Source of the DNA: Clostridium_AW sp040797845
GTDB taxonomy: Bacteria > Bacillota > Clostridia > Clostridiales > Clostridiaceae
Length of the DNA stretch: 64,000 nucleotides
Assembly (NCBI GenBank): GCA_040797845.1
Contig: JBFNFA010000002.1
Location: 434,001 to 498,000 of the forward strand
Reading direction: 5' to 3'
The position numbers and the translations under genes are program-made. Shown in pieces: positions 53,624-62,233 of this stretch. Each line of letters begins with the position of its first letter. Position 1 is the stretch's first letter. The notes under the pieces were generated by a model. That model saw only the letters and a list, made by a program, of their open reading frames with translations, had not been told where the DNA came from and made no database searches.

Positions 53624-53648
53624 TAAATTAAAGCTATGAAATTGTCAA
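53620..53648 (-). promoter_or_regulatory. SigA promoter of the tetR-MATE operon
   Basis: Minus strand TTGACA (53648-53643), 17 nt, TAAAAT (53625-53620), 37 nt before the tetR ATG. Confidence 0.75.
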
Positions 53649-53670
53649 TTCTTGATTAAGAATATATTTT

Positions 53671-53731
53671 ATAAAAAAACAAAGTATAGATCTTAAATAT
53701 AATAATACTTATTATCTATACTTTGTTTTTA
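53671..53731 (-). terminator. Rho-independent terminator of the nucleoside operon
   Basis: 13-bp perfect stem ACAAAGTATAGAT / ATCTATACTTTGT (53679-53691, 53714-53726) with a 22-nt loop, then TTTTTTTAT on the minus strand, just past rbsK. Confidence 0.8.
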
Positions 53732-53733
53732 AA

Positions 53734-54633
53734 TTATTTTTTACTTATAAACTCATTTACTTCCTGCATACATGGCAGAGAAGTTTGAGCACCCTTTTTA
53801 GTTGTAGTTAAAGCTCCTACTGCATTGGCGAATTTTAAAGTATCCTGTATACTCTTGTTCTCACATAGAGCTACGGCCAATGCCGCATTAAACGAATCAC
53901 CTGCAGCGGTAGTATCTATAGCTTCAACCTTAAAACTATCTACCCTATGTTCTCCTACTTCCCCTAGACAGTAGCATCCCTTTTCTCCTAATGTAACTAC
54001 TATATTTTTGGCCCCTCTGTCTAGTAACTCCTTTGAAGCCATTTCTACATTTTCTTCAATACCAGTAAGTTTATACAACTCCGTTTCATTAGGAGTTATG
54101 TAATCTATATAGTTATAAATTTCTTCTGGTAGATCCTTTGCTGGGGCTGGATTTAAAATAACTATCTTATTGTGTTTCTTTGCCAACTTAGCTGAATACA
54201 TAACAGTTTCCATTGGTATTTCTAACTGTAGCACAACTATATCGCTTCTTTTTATTAATCTCTCCGAATCATCAATCCATTTATTATCTAATTGAAAGTT
54301 TGCGCCAGAATAAACTACTATGGTATTATCACCATTTTTATCTACGGTTATTAAAGCATTACCTGTAGGAACATCTACAGCATTTATGCAGCTAATATCT
54401 ATACCTTCTTTTTCTAAACTTTCTTTTAGTTTTTTCCCTATTACATCATTTCCTACAGCACCTATCATAGATACCTCTGCACCAAGTCTCCTTGCTGCTA
54501 CCGCTTGATTTGCACCTTTCCCTCCAGCACTATCCTCAAAGGAATTTGCATGAAGAGTTTCACCTTTTCTTGGAAGCTCCTCTACAGTAGATACATAGTC
54601 TATGTTAATACTGCCTATAACTAAAATCTCCAA
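53734..54633 (-). CDS. rbsK: Ribokinase
   Basis: PfkB-family kinase (299 aa) phosphorylating ribose at C5. It has ILVIGSINIDYVSTVEELPR, the SAGGKGANQAVAARRLG sugar site, and the anion-hole and base motif DTTAAGDSFNAAL. Last gene of the nucleoside operon, so it would trap ribose released by the hydrolases. TTG at 54633 is the likely start, 8 nt after CGAGG; the GTG at 54642 lies in the ribosome site. It overlaps the lacI-type gene by 29 nt. Confidence 0.92.
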   Translation of the reverse strand: MEILVIGSINIDYVSTVEELPRKGETLHANSFEDSAGGKGANQAVAARRLGAEVSMIGAVGNDVIGKKLKESLEKEGIDISCINAVDVPTGNALITVDKNGDNTIVVYSGANFQLDNKWIDDSERLIKRSDIVVLQLEIPMETVMYSAKLAKKHNKIVILNPAPAKDLPEEIYNYIDYITPNETELYKLTGIEENVEMASKELLDRGAKNIVVTLGEKGCYCLGEVGEHRVDSFKVEAIDTTAAGDSFNAALAVALCENKSIQDTLKFANAVGALTTTKKGAQTSLPCMQEVNEFISKK

Positions 54634-55648
54634 TGAAATCACCTCGTTTTGAAACAGAATCTCTTATTATTAAGTCTGTATTCAGTATTATTTCTCTTTC
54701 TTTTACTTCTTCTTTTTTAATTATTTTCATTAGTAGTTCTACAGCCTTATATCCCATTTGATAAGTTGGTTGAGATACGGTGGTTAGTTTGGGGAATGTT
54801 GCTTTACTAAAAAAGATATTATCATATCCAGTCACTGAAACTTCTTCAGGAACATTTATCTTCCTACTGTTTAAAACTTCTAAAGCTCCTATAGCCATTA
54901 AATCATTTTCACAAGCTACTGCAGTAAATTTATTACTACATTTTAGAAGCTCTTCCATACACTTTATGCCACTAGTTATTTTATAATCTCCATACTTTAT
55001 AAACTCTTCCCTGATAGGAATTCCATATTTTTCAAGTGACTTTTTATATCCTTTTAATCTACCACAATTAAATACTGCTCCTCTTTTACCTGATATATAT
55101 GCTATTTCTGTATGACCATTTTTAAGAAGATATTCTACTATTTTAAACATTCCTGCTTCACCATTTGTAGCTACAAACGGTATATCATCTATATTCATAT
55201 TTCTATCCATTGATACAAAAGGTATCTTATACTTGTAAAGCAAGTTTATATTTTCTCCATTATTGTATAGGGTGCTAGTGTATATTATTCCATCTACACA
55301 TTTCTCTTTTAAAATTTGAATATAGGTTTTTTCTTTATCTTCGTTATCATCTGTATTACATAAAATAATATTATACCCATATTCATTTGCTGCATCTTCC
55401 ACTCCCCTTACTATTCCAGGGAAAAAGGGATTATTTATATCTGGCAATATAAGACCTATAATATTAGTTTTTTTAGTCACTAACCCTCTTGCTATACTAC
55501 TAGGTATATAATTATGCTTTTTCATTATTTGTAAAATTTTTTCCCTAGTCTCTTTGCTAACACCATCTTCTTTGTTATTTATAACTCTAGATACTGTAGC
55601 AATAGATACATTAGCCTCCCTGGCTATGTCTTTGATAGTTATGCTCAT
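54605..55648 (-). CDS. LacI family regulator (ribose/nucleoside type)
   Basis: A 347-residue LacI/GalR repressor. The DNA-binding head reads TIKDIAREANVSIATVSRVIN with hinge IPSSIARGLVTKKT, and the core is a periplasmic-binding-type ligand domain (IIGLILPDINNPFFPGIVRG). Its place between the glycohydrolase gene and rbsK, overlapping both, suggests it senses ribose or a nucleoside and controls this operon. No operator is visible because the operon promoter lies beyond the right edge. The second ATG (55648) has the better spacing from AAGGGAG. Confidence 0.9.
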   Translation of the reverse strand: MSITIKDIAREANVSIATVSRVINNKEDGVSKETREKILQIMKKHNYIPSSIARGLVTKKTNIIGLILPDINNPFFPGIVRGVEDAANEYGYNIILCNTDDNEDKEKTYIQILKEKCVDGIIYTSTLYNNGENINLLYKYKIPFVSMDRNMNIDDIPFVATNGEAGMFKIVEYLLKNGHTEIAYISGKRGAVFNCGRLKGYKKSLEKYGIPIREEFIKYGDYKITSGIKCMEELLKCSNKFTAVACENDLMAIGALEVLNSRKINVPEEVSVTGYDNIFFSKATFPKLTTVSQPTYQMGYKAVELLMKIIKKEEVKEREIILNTDLIIRDSVSKRGDFIGDFSYRQY

Positions 55649-55650
55649 TA

Positions 55651-57051
55651 TCATTCTCCCTTATCGGATTTCCTAATCGCCTCTACTGTCCACTTTGATA
55701 GTTCGCTTATTTTTAATTTTTCCATAGTTCTAACATAAGTTATTAGATCATCCCCAATTGGTTCAAACCATTTTTTATCTATTCCTTTTAAACCGTGGAT
55801 TATACCATATATTGTAGCTATCTGCGCAGCATTACAGTCAACATCTTGTCCTGCCATAGATATTATATTCATTGTTTTGTCAAAATCATTTCCACCAAAG
55901 TATAAAGCTACAACTTCTGCTGCTGCATTTGGATATGCATGAATCCAGTTATACATTTTATATTTTTCTTCACAAGGCTTCCATGCATCTCTCCAGTTGC
56001 TATTGTTTTTACATTGATTATATGCAAACTCTATTACTGAATAGTACTCTGAATCCTTAGGTATCATTTCTATTGTTTTATCTAATATAGTTTTTACATC
56101 ATTCTCAACAAAAGCTAAAGATACTAATACCGCATTGAATATTTCTCCTATTACACCATTGTTATGATGTGAAATTACCCCGTCAATCCAAGCAAGTCTA
56201 GCTGCTTCTTCTGGATTTCCTGGAGCAACCATTCCACATATAGCCCCTCTCATTTGAGCTCCTATCCATTCACGATAATAGTTATTAAATTCACCACTGT
56301 GAGGAGGATATATTCCGCCTTTGATATTTCTTAATGCTATATCTTCTGCTGACCAACCTAACGGAATAAGTCCAACCCATTCTTCCGCTATATCTGATGA
56401 AGTAACTTCATAACCTTTGTCATCAAAAGCTTTTAGAAAAGCTAATTCATATGTTATATCATCATTATATGTATTTGGCTTTCTAACATAATATTTTACA
56501 TCACCAAAAGTTTTTTCAATATTCTCAGTAGTATATCCTTCTATAGCCGTTCCTAGAGCTCCTGCGCATATTTGAGCTATCCATCCTGCTAATATCTTTT
56601 CTTCAAAATCTTCCCTTGATATATCGCATTTATCATACTTATAGAATTTTACTGAATTTTTATATTCTTCCCAAGTGGAATATATTTTATATTTCCAATA
56701 TGGTGAACTCATATCCTTTTTTGCATTGTTCAATTTATGATAAACTCTAGCAGTTATTTTGCTTAATTCAACGATATTGTTTTCTTCTAGAGCTTTAAGA
56801 CCAAGAGGAATTAACTCTTCTGCCTCTTCTACGTTATATCCCATGTTGTCCATAGATTGGATAGCTCCTATTATAACTCTCTCTGGAGCAAATGATCCTG
56901 GAACATTACTCTTCCAAACTAACTTAGTCATTGTTTCTATATATTTTTCTGCATGTTCTGCTCCCGTACTCCAAGTCTGATCCTCTTCATTTAACACTAC
57001 AGGCATAGCATTTTGCATTAACTCATATTCCATTTCCCAAGCCTTTTTCAT
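55651..57051 (-). CDS. ADP-ribosylglycohydrolase-family protein in nucleoside operon
   Basis: A 466-residue protein whose last 310 residues match the ARH/DraG fold: TYNDDITYELAFLKA supplies the first metal Asp pair and AGQDVDCNAAQIATIYG the second Asp-x-Asp. The first 150 residues are an extra helical domain I do not recognise. ARH enzymes remove ADP-ribose from proteins or small molecules; here, among nucleoside hydrolases, deaminase and ribokinase, it more likely cleaves an N-glycosidic bond of a nucleoside-like compound. Metal residues look complete, so activity is likely. GGAGG precedes the ATG. Confidence 0.82.
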   Translation of the reverse strand: MKKAWEMEYELMQNAMPVVLNEEDQTWSTGAEHAEKYIETMTKLVWKSNVPGSFAPERVIIGAIQSMDNMGYNVEEAEELIPLGLKALEENNIVELSKITARVYHKLNNAKKDMSSPYWKYKIYSTWEEYKNSVKFYKYDKCDISREDFEEKILAGWIAQICAGALGTAIEGYTTENIEKTFGDVKYYVRKPNTYNDDITYELAFLKAFDDKGYEVTSSDIAEEWVGLIPLGWSAEDIALRNIKGGIYPPHSGEFNNYYREWIGAQMRGAICGMVAPGNPEEAARLAWIDGVISHHNNGVIGEIFNAVLVSLAFVENDVKTILDKTIEMIPKDSEYYSVIEFAYNQCKNNSNWRDAWKPCEEKYKMYNWIHAYPNAAAEVVALYFGGNDFDKTMNIISMAGQDVDCNAAQIATIYGIIHGLKGIDKKWFEPIGDDLITYVRTMEKLKISELSKWTVEAIRKSDKGE

Positions 57052-57064
57052 AATTTTTTCCTCC

Positions 57065-58369
57065 TTAATATATAACCTTATTTATACCTTTTCCCTTATC
57101 TAGTATATTCTTCGAGGTAGCTTCAATCTCTTTCCACAATAGTTCATTTTTAAATACTACCTCTCCATCTTTCTTTATGAATTTCCCATCAACCATTGAA
57201 TGAAGTATATTTTTACTTTCACCGCTATAAATTATAGAGGCTAATGGATTATAATTTGGGTAAGTATTACTTTTACTTAGATCCCATATAAGTAAATCTG
57301 CATTAAATCCTTCCTTTACTTCTCCAGTATTAAAGTTTAATGCACTATGTCCCCTCATTAAAATTTTCCACATGTCTTTTAGTTTAAAATCTTCTGCTCT
57401 ATTCTCTAACTTACCAATCAAAGCAAATAACCTTAATTGTTCCAAAGGATTTAATGTATTTGAACTTGCTCCTCCATCTGTTCCTATACATAATGGAAGC
57501 TCATTATATCTATTGAAAACATTACCTACGCCCATTCCTAATTTCATATAAGTCTTAGGACATATAGCAAAGAAAGTATTTTCATTTATGTATTTAAAGT
57601 CCTCTTCTTTAACCCATAGACCATGAGCGATTATTAACGGAAGGTCGAATCCGTCTGCTTCATTTAACATTTGAAAAGGAGTTTTTCCATACTCACTTAA
57701 ACTCTGTGTTACCTGTTCTTCTGTTTCAGATACATGTATATGCAATCCTACTTTAAGCTCTTTTGCTCTCTCCACTATTTTCTTTAGTTTATCTGGGGGA
57801 CAAGTATAAGGGGCATGTGGTCCCATTCTTAAATTAAGCCTGCTATTTTCATGCCCTCTCTTTTCTATAAGATGAGAAGCTTCATTTAAGATATCTTCAA
57901 AATTATCAGCTAGTCCAAATACTGTAGGTGCTATATCTCCTCTAATACCACTTTTTATAACTGCATCACAAATCTTATCTGCGAAAAAGTAGTGATCTGC
58001 AAAAGCTGTAACTCCATTATCTATCATTTCACTTATTCCTAACAATGCCCCATAATATATATCCATAGGGGTAAGTTTGCTTTCATAAGGAAATATCTCC
58101 ATATTGAACCAATCATTAATATTTACGTCCTCAGCTAGTCCTTTTAGTATATTCATTGGCACATGAGAATGTAAATTTACAAAGCCAGGTGTTATATAGT
58201 AATCTTTACACTGAATTACTTCCTTAGCACCTTCTTCATATTCTTTTGATACTTTGTTTATCTTTCCATCACTTATATATAAGTGTACCTTCTCTTCTAT
58301 ATTACCTTCACTATGTATTATGTTGCCATCTTTTAAGACTGTATCCCACTTATAATGACCCTTAAGCAT
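57065..58369 (-). CDS. Amidohydrolase, probable nucleoside/base deaminase (MtaD/SsnA-like)
   Basis: A 434-residue metal-dependent amidohydrolase. Metal and catalytic motifs are VNLHSHVPMN, GLHIHVSETEEQ, IAHGLWV and CIGTDGGASSN. The subgroup includes MTA/SAH deaminases, guanine deaminase and the SsnA/Atz enzymes. In this operon it probably deaminates an imported purine or pyrimidine nucleoside before or after hydrolysis; the exact substrate cannot be read. It overlaps the first nucleoside hydrolase gene by 8 nt, a sign of coupling. Confidence 0.85.
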   Translation of the reverse strand: MLKGHYKWDTVLKDGNIIHSEGNIEEKVHLYISDGKINKVSKEYEEGAKEVIQCKDYYITPGFVNLHSHVPMNILKGLAEDVNINDWFNMEIFPYESKLTPMDIYYGALLGISEMIDNGVTAFADHYFFADKICDAVIKSGIRGDIAPTVFGLADNFEDILNEASHLIEKRGHENSRLNLRMGPHAPYTCPPDKLKKIVERAKELKVGLHIHVSETEEQVTQSLSEYGKTPFQMLNEADGFDLPLIIAHGLWVKEEDFKYINENTFFAICPKTYMKLGMGVGNVFNRYNELPLCIGTDGGASSNTLNPLEQLRLFALIGKLENRAEDFKLKDMWKILMRGHSALNFNTGEVKEGFNADLLIWDLSKSNTYPNYNPLASIIYSGESKNILHSMVDGKFIKKDGEVVFKNELLWKEIEATSKNILDKGKGINKVIY

Positions 58370-59288
58370 ACTCTCTCATCATCCCTTTAAACATTTCTAC
58401 AAACCTTTCTCTATCAACTCCTAGAGCAACTTCAACATTAGGCTTGTTTTTAGTTACATCATATATATCTACTACTGTCTTGCCGTAAGTCAACTCTCCT
58501 TTAGTCTCTATAGATACATAGTATTCTTTCTTGCTAATTATTGAGGGATCAATAACAGCAGCCACTGCTAAAGCATCATGAACAATTGCTCCCTCAGCTC
58601 CATAAAGTTTACATACGCTTAAACAAGATTGGAATAATTCTTTTACTACTGATGATACTCTATTATCACTACCAGTTATTTCATTTATTTCTTCTTCTAG
58701 AACAACAGCTTTGTGAGTTGCATCTAAGCCAACCATTGTAAGAGGTATACCTGATTTAAATACTATGTCTGCTGATTCAGCATCCACATATATATTAAAT
58801 TCCGCCGCTGGGGTAGTATTGCCTATATAACAAGCTCCCCCCATAAGGGTTATTCTCTCTATTTTATCTTTTAAGTCAGGATATTTCATTAAAGCAATAG
58901 CTATATTAGTAAGAGGTCCTAGGGTAATAATATTTAATTTACCTTCAAATTTAATAGCTTCTTCATATATAGTGTCCCATGCATTTTTTTCATACAGCTC
59001 AATATTTCCTTTAGGTAATTTTACTGAAGCAATACCTGAAGCGCCATGTACCCATTCCGCTGTTTCTAACTCTCTAAGTAACGGACCTGAAGCACCCTTT
59101 GAAATTTTAGCACTCTTTCCAAAATAACTTATTAAATCTATAGAATTTTTAGTAGTTTTCTCTAAAGGTATATTACCACCTACTGTGGTAACAGCTCTTA
59201 TATCTAACTTGTCTGATGAGAATGCTAAAAATAGAGCTATAGCATCATCTACGCCTGGATCAGTATCTATAATAACTGGTATCTTCAT
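58362..59288 (-). CDS. Nucleoside hydrolase (copy 1)
   Basis: IunH-family N-ribohydrolase (308 aa) that splits nucleosides to base and ribose. The calcium-binding N-terminus is VIIDTDPGVDDAIAL, with TLGPLTNIAIAL, and the catalytic His region is GAIVHDALAVAAVIDP. It is adjacent to a paralogue of identical length. The change from HDPCAVA (copy 2) to HDALAVA in the active-site loop suggests different base preference. AAGGAGG precedes the ATG. Confidence 0.93.
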   Translation of the reverse strand: MKIPVIIDTDPGVDDAIALFLAFSSDKLDIRAVTTVGGNIPLEKTTKNSIDLISYFGKSAKISKGASGPLLRELETAEWVHGASGIASVKLPKGNIELYEKNAWDTIYEEAIKFEGKLNIITLGPLTNIAIALMKYPDLKDKIERITLMGGACYIGNTTPAAEFNIYVDAESADIVFKSGIPLTMVGLDATHKAVVLEEEINEITGSDNRVSSVVKELFQSCLSVCKLYGAEGAIVHDALAVAAVIDPSIISKKEYYVSIETKGELTYGKTVVDIYDVTKNKPNVEVALGVDRERFVEMFKGMMREYA

Positions 59289-59300
59289 ATTACTCCCTCC

Positions 59301-60227
59301 TTAGTTATACTGTTGCATAGCTTCCACTAGCATATCTACAAATCTCTCTCTATCTATATCAAAAACTACATCCACATTTTTTTCTTTCTTTAAGACATCA
59401 TAATAATCTACTACCGTAGCCCCTAAAGTATGTTCACCTTTTGTTTCGATTGCTACGTGTAATTTCTTTGTAGTCATAATAGATGGATCAATTACCCACG
59501 CTACAGCACATGGGTCGTGTAAAGGACTTCCCTGGAATCCCATTTGCCCATGAAATTTTGAAAAGAAATCTAAAAGTTCTGCTACCATAACAGCAACTTT
59601 TCCACCTAAATCTCTTATTCTATCAACGTCTTCCTGATATATTAAAGCTTTGTGAGTTACATCTAGGCCACTCATGGTTATAGGTATTCCTGATTTAAAT
59701 ACTATATCTGCCGCTTCAGGATCTACTAGTATATTAAACTCTGCTGCTGGAGTCCAATTTCCTCCGAAACAAGCTCCTCCCATTAATGAGATTCTTTCAA
59801 TTTTTCCTTTTAGTTCTGGATAGCATAAAAGAAATTTAGCAATATTAGTTAAAGCTCCTGTTGGTATTAATGTAACTTTCTTTTCGCTCTCTTTAACTGT
59901 TTTTGCTATGAGTTCTACCGCTGACATATCACAAGCTTTTAGCGCTGGTTCTGGAAGCTCAGGCCCATCAAGTCCACTATCTCCATGCACTTCAGGAGCA
60001 ATTATAAGATCTCTCATAAGTGGTTTATCATCTCCCTTAGCTACTGGCACCTCTATATTCGCAAAGCTTAATACTTTCAATGCATTATTTAGAGTTTTTT
60101 CTTGAGTTTGATTTCCTGCTACTATAGTTACAGCCTTCACATCTAATTTTTTGCTTGCAAAAGCTAATAAAAGAGCTATTGCATCATCATGTCCTGGATC
60201 ACAATCTATAATTACTGGTATACGCAT
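59301..60227 (-). CDS. Nucleoside hydrolase (copy 2)
   Basis: Second IunH-family hydrolase, also 308 aa, 12 nt upstream of copy 1. VIIDCDPGHDDAIALLLAF binds calcium, AAEFNILVDPEAADIVF is conserved, and PLHDPCAVAWVIDPSI holds the catalytic His. The close pairing and same length point to a tandem duplication followed by divergence. Free ribose from both would feed rbsK at the operon end. AGGAGG precedes the ATG. Confidence 0.93.
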   Translation of the reverse strand: MRIPVIIDCDPGHDDAIALLLAFASKKLDVKAVTIVAGNQTQEKTLNNALKVLSFANIEVPVAKGDDKPLMRDLIIAPEVHGDSGLDGPELPEPALKACDMSAVELIAKTVKESEKKVTLIPTGALTNIAKFLLCYPELKGKIERISLMGGACFGGNWTPAAEFNILVDPEAADIVFKSGIPITMSGLDVTHKALIYQEDVDRIRDLGGKVAVMVAELLDFFSKFHGQMGFQGSPLHDPCAVAWVIDPSIMTTKKLHVAIETKGEHTLGATVVDYYDVLKKEKNVDVVFDIDRERFVDMLVEAMQQYN

Positions 60228-60229
60228 AA

Positions 60230-61156
60230 TTATTTCCTCCTAATTTTTTTAGTTTTATTAGACTGTTGTGCTGAATATATAACTAGACCTAATATAGTGG
60301 TCAAATAAGGTACCATCTGAACGAATTCTGCTGGCACTCTCAAAGATTGCATTACATTAGATAAAGCATCTGCAAAACCAAATATTAAAGAAGCTAACAA
60401 GGTTCCTATAGGTGTTCCTCTACCCATCGCCTCAGCAGCTAAAGCTATAAAACCTCTCCCTGCAGTCATATCTCTTGAAAACCAAGAAACATAACCCATG
60501 GACATATAAGCTCCCCCTAATGATGCAAAAACTCCACTTAACAATAAAGCTAAATATTGTATCTTTTTAACGCTAATACCAACGGAATCTGCTGCATTGG
60601 CATTTTCTCCTACTGCTCTTATCTTCAAGCCTAATGGAGTTTTATATAATAAAATATACACTATTATCACTGATAATAAAGATATATAAGTCAATATGTT
60701 ATGTCCTGATAATACTTGTCCTAATACAGGTATTTTATTTAATAATGGTATAGATACCTCCGGAGCAACCATACTCTTTAAAGAAACTGAAATCCCTTTA
60801 TCTTTAGCTACTAAGTACAAAAGAAAAACCGTTCCTCCACTAGCAAGTAAATTTAATGCTATACCTGTTAAAATAATATCTGATTTAAGATTGAGTGAAA
60901 AGTATGCAAGAAGTAATGACAACAATACTCCCACTATTATCGCGCAAATAATCCCTATTAAAGCGCTTTGAGTAAAGGCACTGGCAATTACACCACCTAA
61001 GGCGGCTGAAAGCATTATACCCTCTAAACCTATGTTTATAACTCCTGCCTTATTTGATATTAAAGCTGCTAGCGAAGCAAAAAGTATTGGAGTTGTAACT
61101 CTTAATATTGCATATCCAAAGCTTGTTGAAAATATTATTGAAAAAAGATTTTCCAT
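60230..61156 (-). CDS. nupQ: Nucleoside ABC transporter permease (NupQ-like)
   Basis: A 308-residue inner-membrane permease with about 8-9 helices, of the branched-chain/ribose permease group. The family stretch SNKAGVINIGLEGIMLSAALGG and the cytoplasmic coupling loop LKIRAVGENANAADSVGIS are clear. Pairs with the neighbouring permease as in B. subtilis NupNOPQ, a guanosine/nucleoside importer. It ends 2 nt before the first hydrolase gene and starts directly at the previous stop. Confidence 0.9.
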   Translation of the reverse strand: MENLFSIIFSTSFGYAILRVTTPILFASLAALISNKAGVINIGLEGIMLSAALGGVIASAFTQSALIGIICAIIVGVLLSLLLAYFSLNLKSDIILTGIALNLLASGGTVFLLYLVAKDKGISVSLKSMVAPEVSIPLLNKIPVLGQVLSGHNILTYISLLSVIIVYILLYKTPLGLKIRAVGENANAADSVGISVKKIQYLALLLSGVFASLGGAYMSMGYVSWFSRDMTAGRGFIALAAEAMGRGTPIGTLLASLIFGFADALSNVMQSLRVPAEFVQMVPYLTTILGLVIYSAQQSNKTKKIRRK

Positions 61157-62233
61157 TTACTTTCCCTCCTTAACAGCCAGTTTCTCTTGTGAATCCTTAA
61201 CAATTCTTTGATGTTTCCATTTTGCTAAGAATCTGTTTGCTGCTATAAGCATAATTATAATCGCTTGAATAACTGCTATTACTTCACTTGGCACATCGGT
61301 CATTCTAGCCATTATATCTGCTCCAACTCTTAAGTATGCTAAAAATAATGCACCTACTGGTATGAATAAAGGATTATTTCTAGCTAAAATAGCAACTATT
61401 ATTCCGTCAAAGCCGTATCCTGGCAAGCTTTGCCATTGAAATCTCTGATACATTCCAAGTATTTCTGTAGCTCCACCTAAACCTGCAATAAATCCTCCTA
61501 GCACCTGTGAATATAAAATTACCTTCTTAGTATTAATGCCAGAGTATTCAGCAAAGTTTTTATTTAACCCAGTCATTCTTAATGCATATCCCCATTTTGA
61601 TCTATACATAAATAAATAAGTTAAAATTATAAATAAAATTGCTACAAATATACCTAAATGAATTCTTGTTCCTGGAACTATCTTTTTTAAAACCGCTGTA
61701 GGATTAAAAACATATGAAGACATCATGCCTGCACTAGGGTCTCTCAATACATTGTTAATTACATATATACCCATGTATAAACAAACATAATTAAGCATTA
61801 GAGATGAAACCAACTCATCTGCATTCCATTTTGTTTTTAATATTCCTGGTATTAAACCTGCTAAAGCTCCTATCAGACCTCCAAATAGTATAGCTACAAT
61901 TGGATGGATGCCAATAGGTAACATCACCTTAACTGCTATAAATGAAGCTGCTACTCCTCCTATGAAAAAAGCACCTTCAGTTATCATATTAAACTGCTTT
62001 GCTTGAAACATTACACAAACAGATAACCCTGAAAAAATAAATGGTATGGACATTTCAATCATATTACCAAAACGTCTAAGGGACGAGAAAGGTCCTGTTA
62101 AGAATGTAGTTAATGCCTCTAATGGTTGTTTGCTTATTCCTAAAATAATTAAAAAAGCTAAGGACATCGCTAATAAAATAGCTACAAAGGTTCTTATTAT
62201 TTCAAATTGTGTTTCTATCTTTTTACTGCTCAT
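61157..62233 (-). CDS. nupP: Nucleoside ABC transporter permease (NupP-like)
   Basis: A 358-residue permease with about ten helices, first helix at about 13-33. Conserved segments include AKQFNMITEGAFFIGG and YALRMTGLNKNFAEYSGIN (coupling loop). It forms the membrane channel with the NupQ-like protein. Its start overlaps the ATPase gene by 11 nt, its stop touches the next gene. AGGAGG lies in the end of the ATPase gene. Confidence 0.9.
   Translation of the reverse strand: MSSKKIETQFEIIRTFVAILLAMSLAFLIILGISKQPLEALTTFLTGPFSSLRRFGNMIEMSIPFIFSGLSVCVMFQAKQFNMITEGAFFIGGVAASFIAVKVMLPIGIHPIVAILFGGLIGALAGLIPGILKTKWNADELVSSLMLNYVCLYMGIYVINNVLRDPSAGMMSSYVFNPTAVLKKIVPGTRIHLGIFVAILFIILTYLFMYRSKWGYALRMTGLNKNFAEYSGINTKKVILYSQVLGGFIAGLGGATEILGMYQRFQWQSLPGYGFDGIIVAILARNNPLFIPVGALFLAYLRVGADIMARMTDVPSEVIAVIQAIIIMLIAANRFLAKWKHQRIVKDSQEKLAVKEGK

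Noticed and set aside
51478..53691. AAAGTATAGAT direct repeat on both sides of the tetR-MATE pair
   Set aside because: Both copies are arms of separate terminators with otherwise different stems; no target duplication or mobile gene supports insertion of a cassette.
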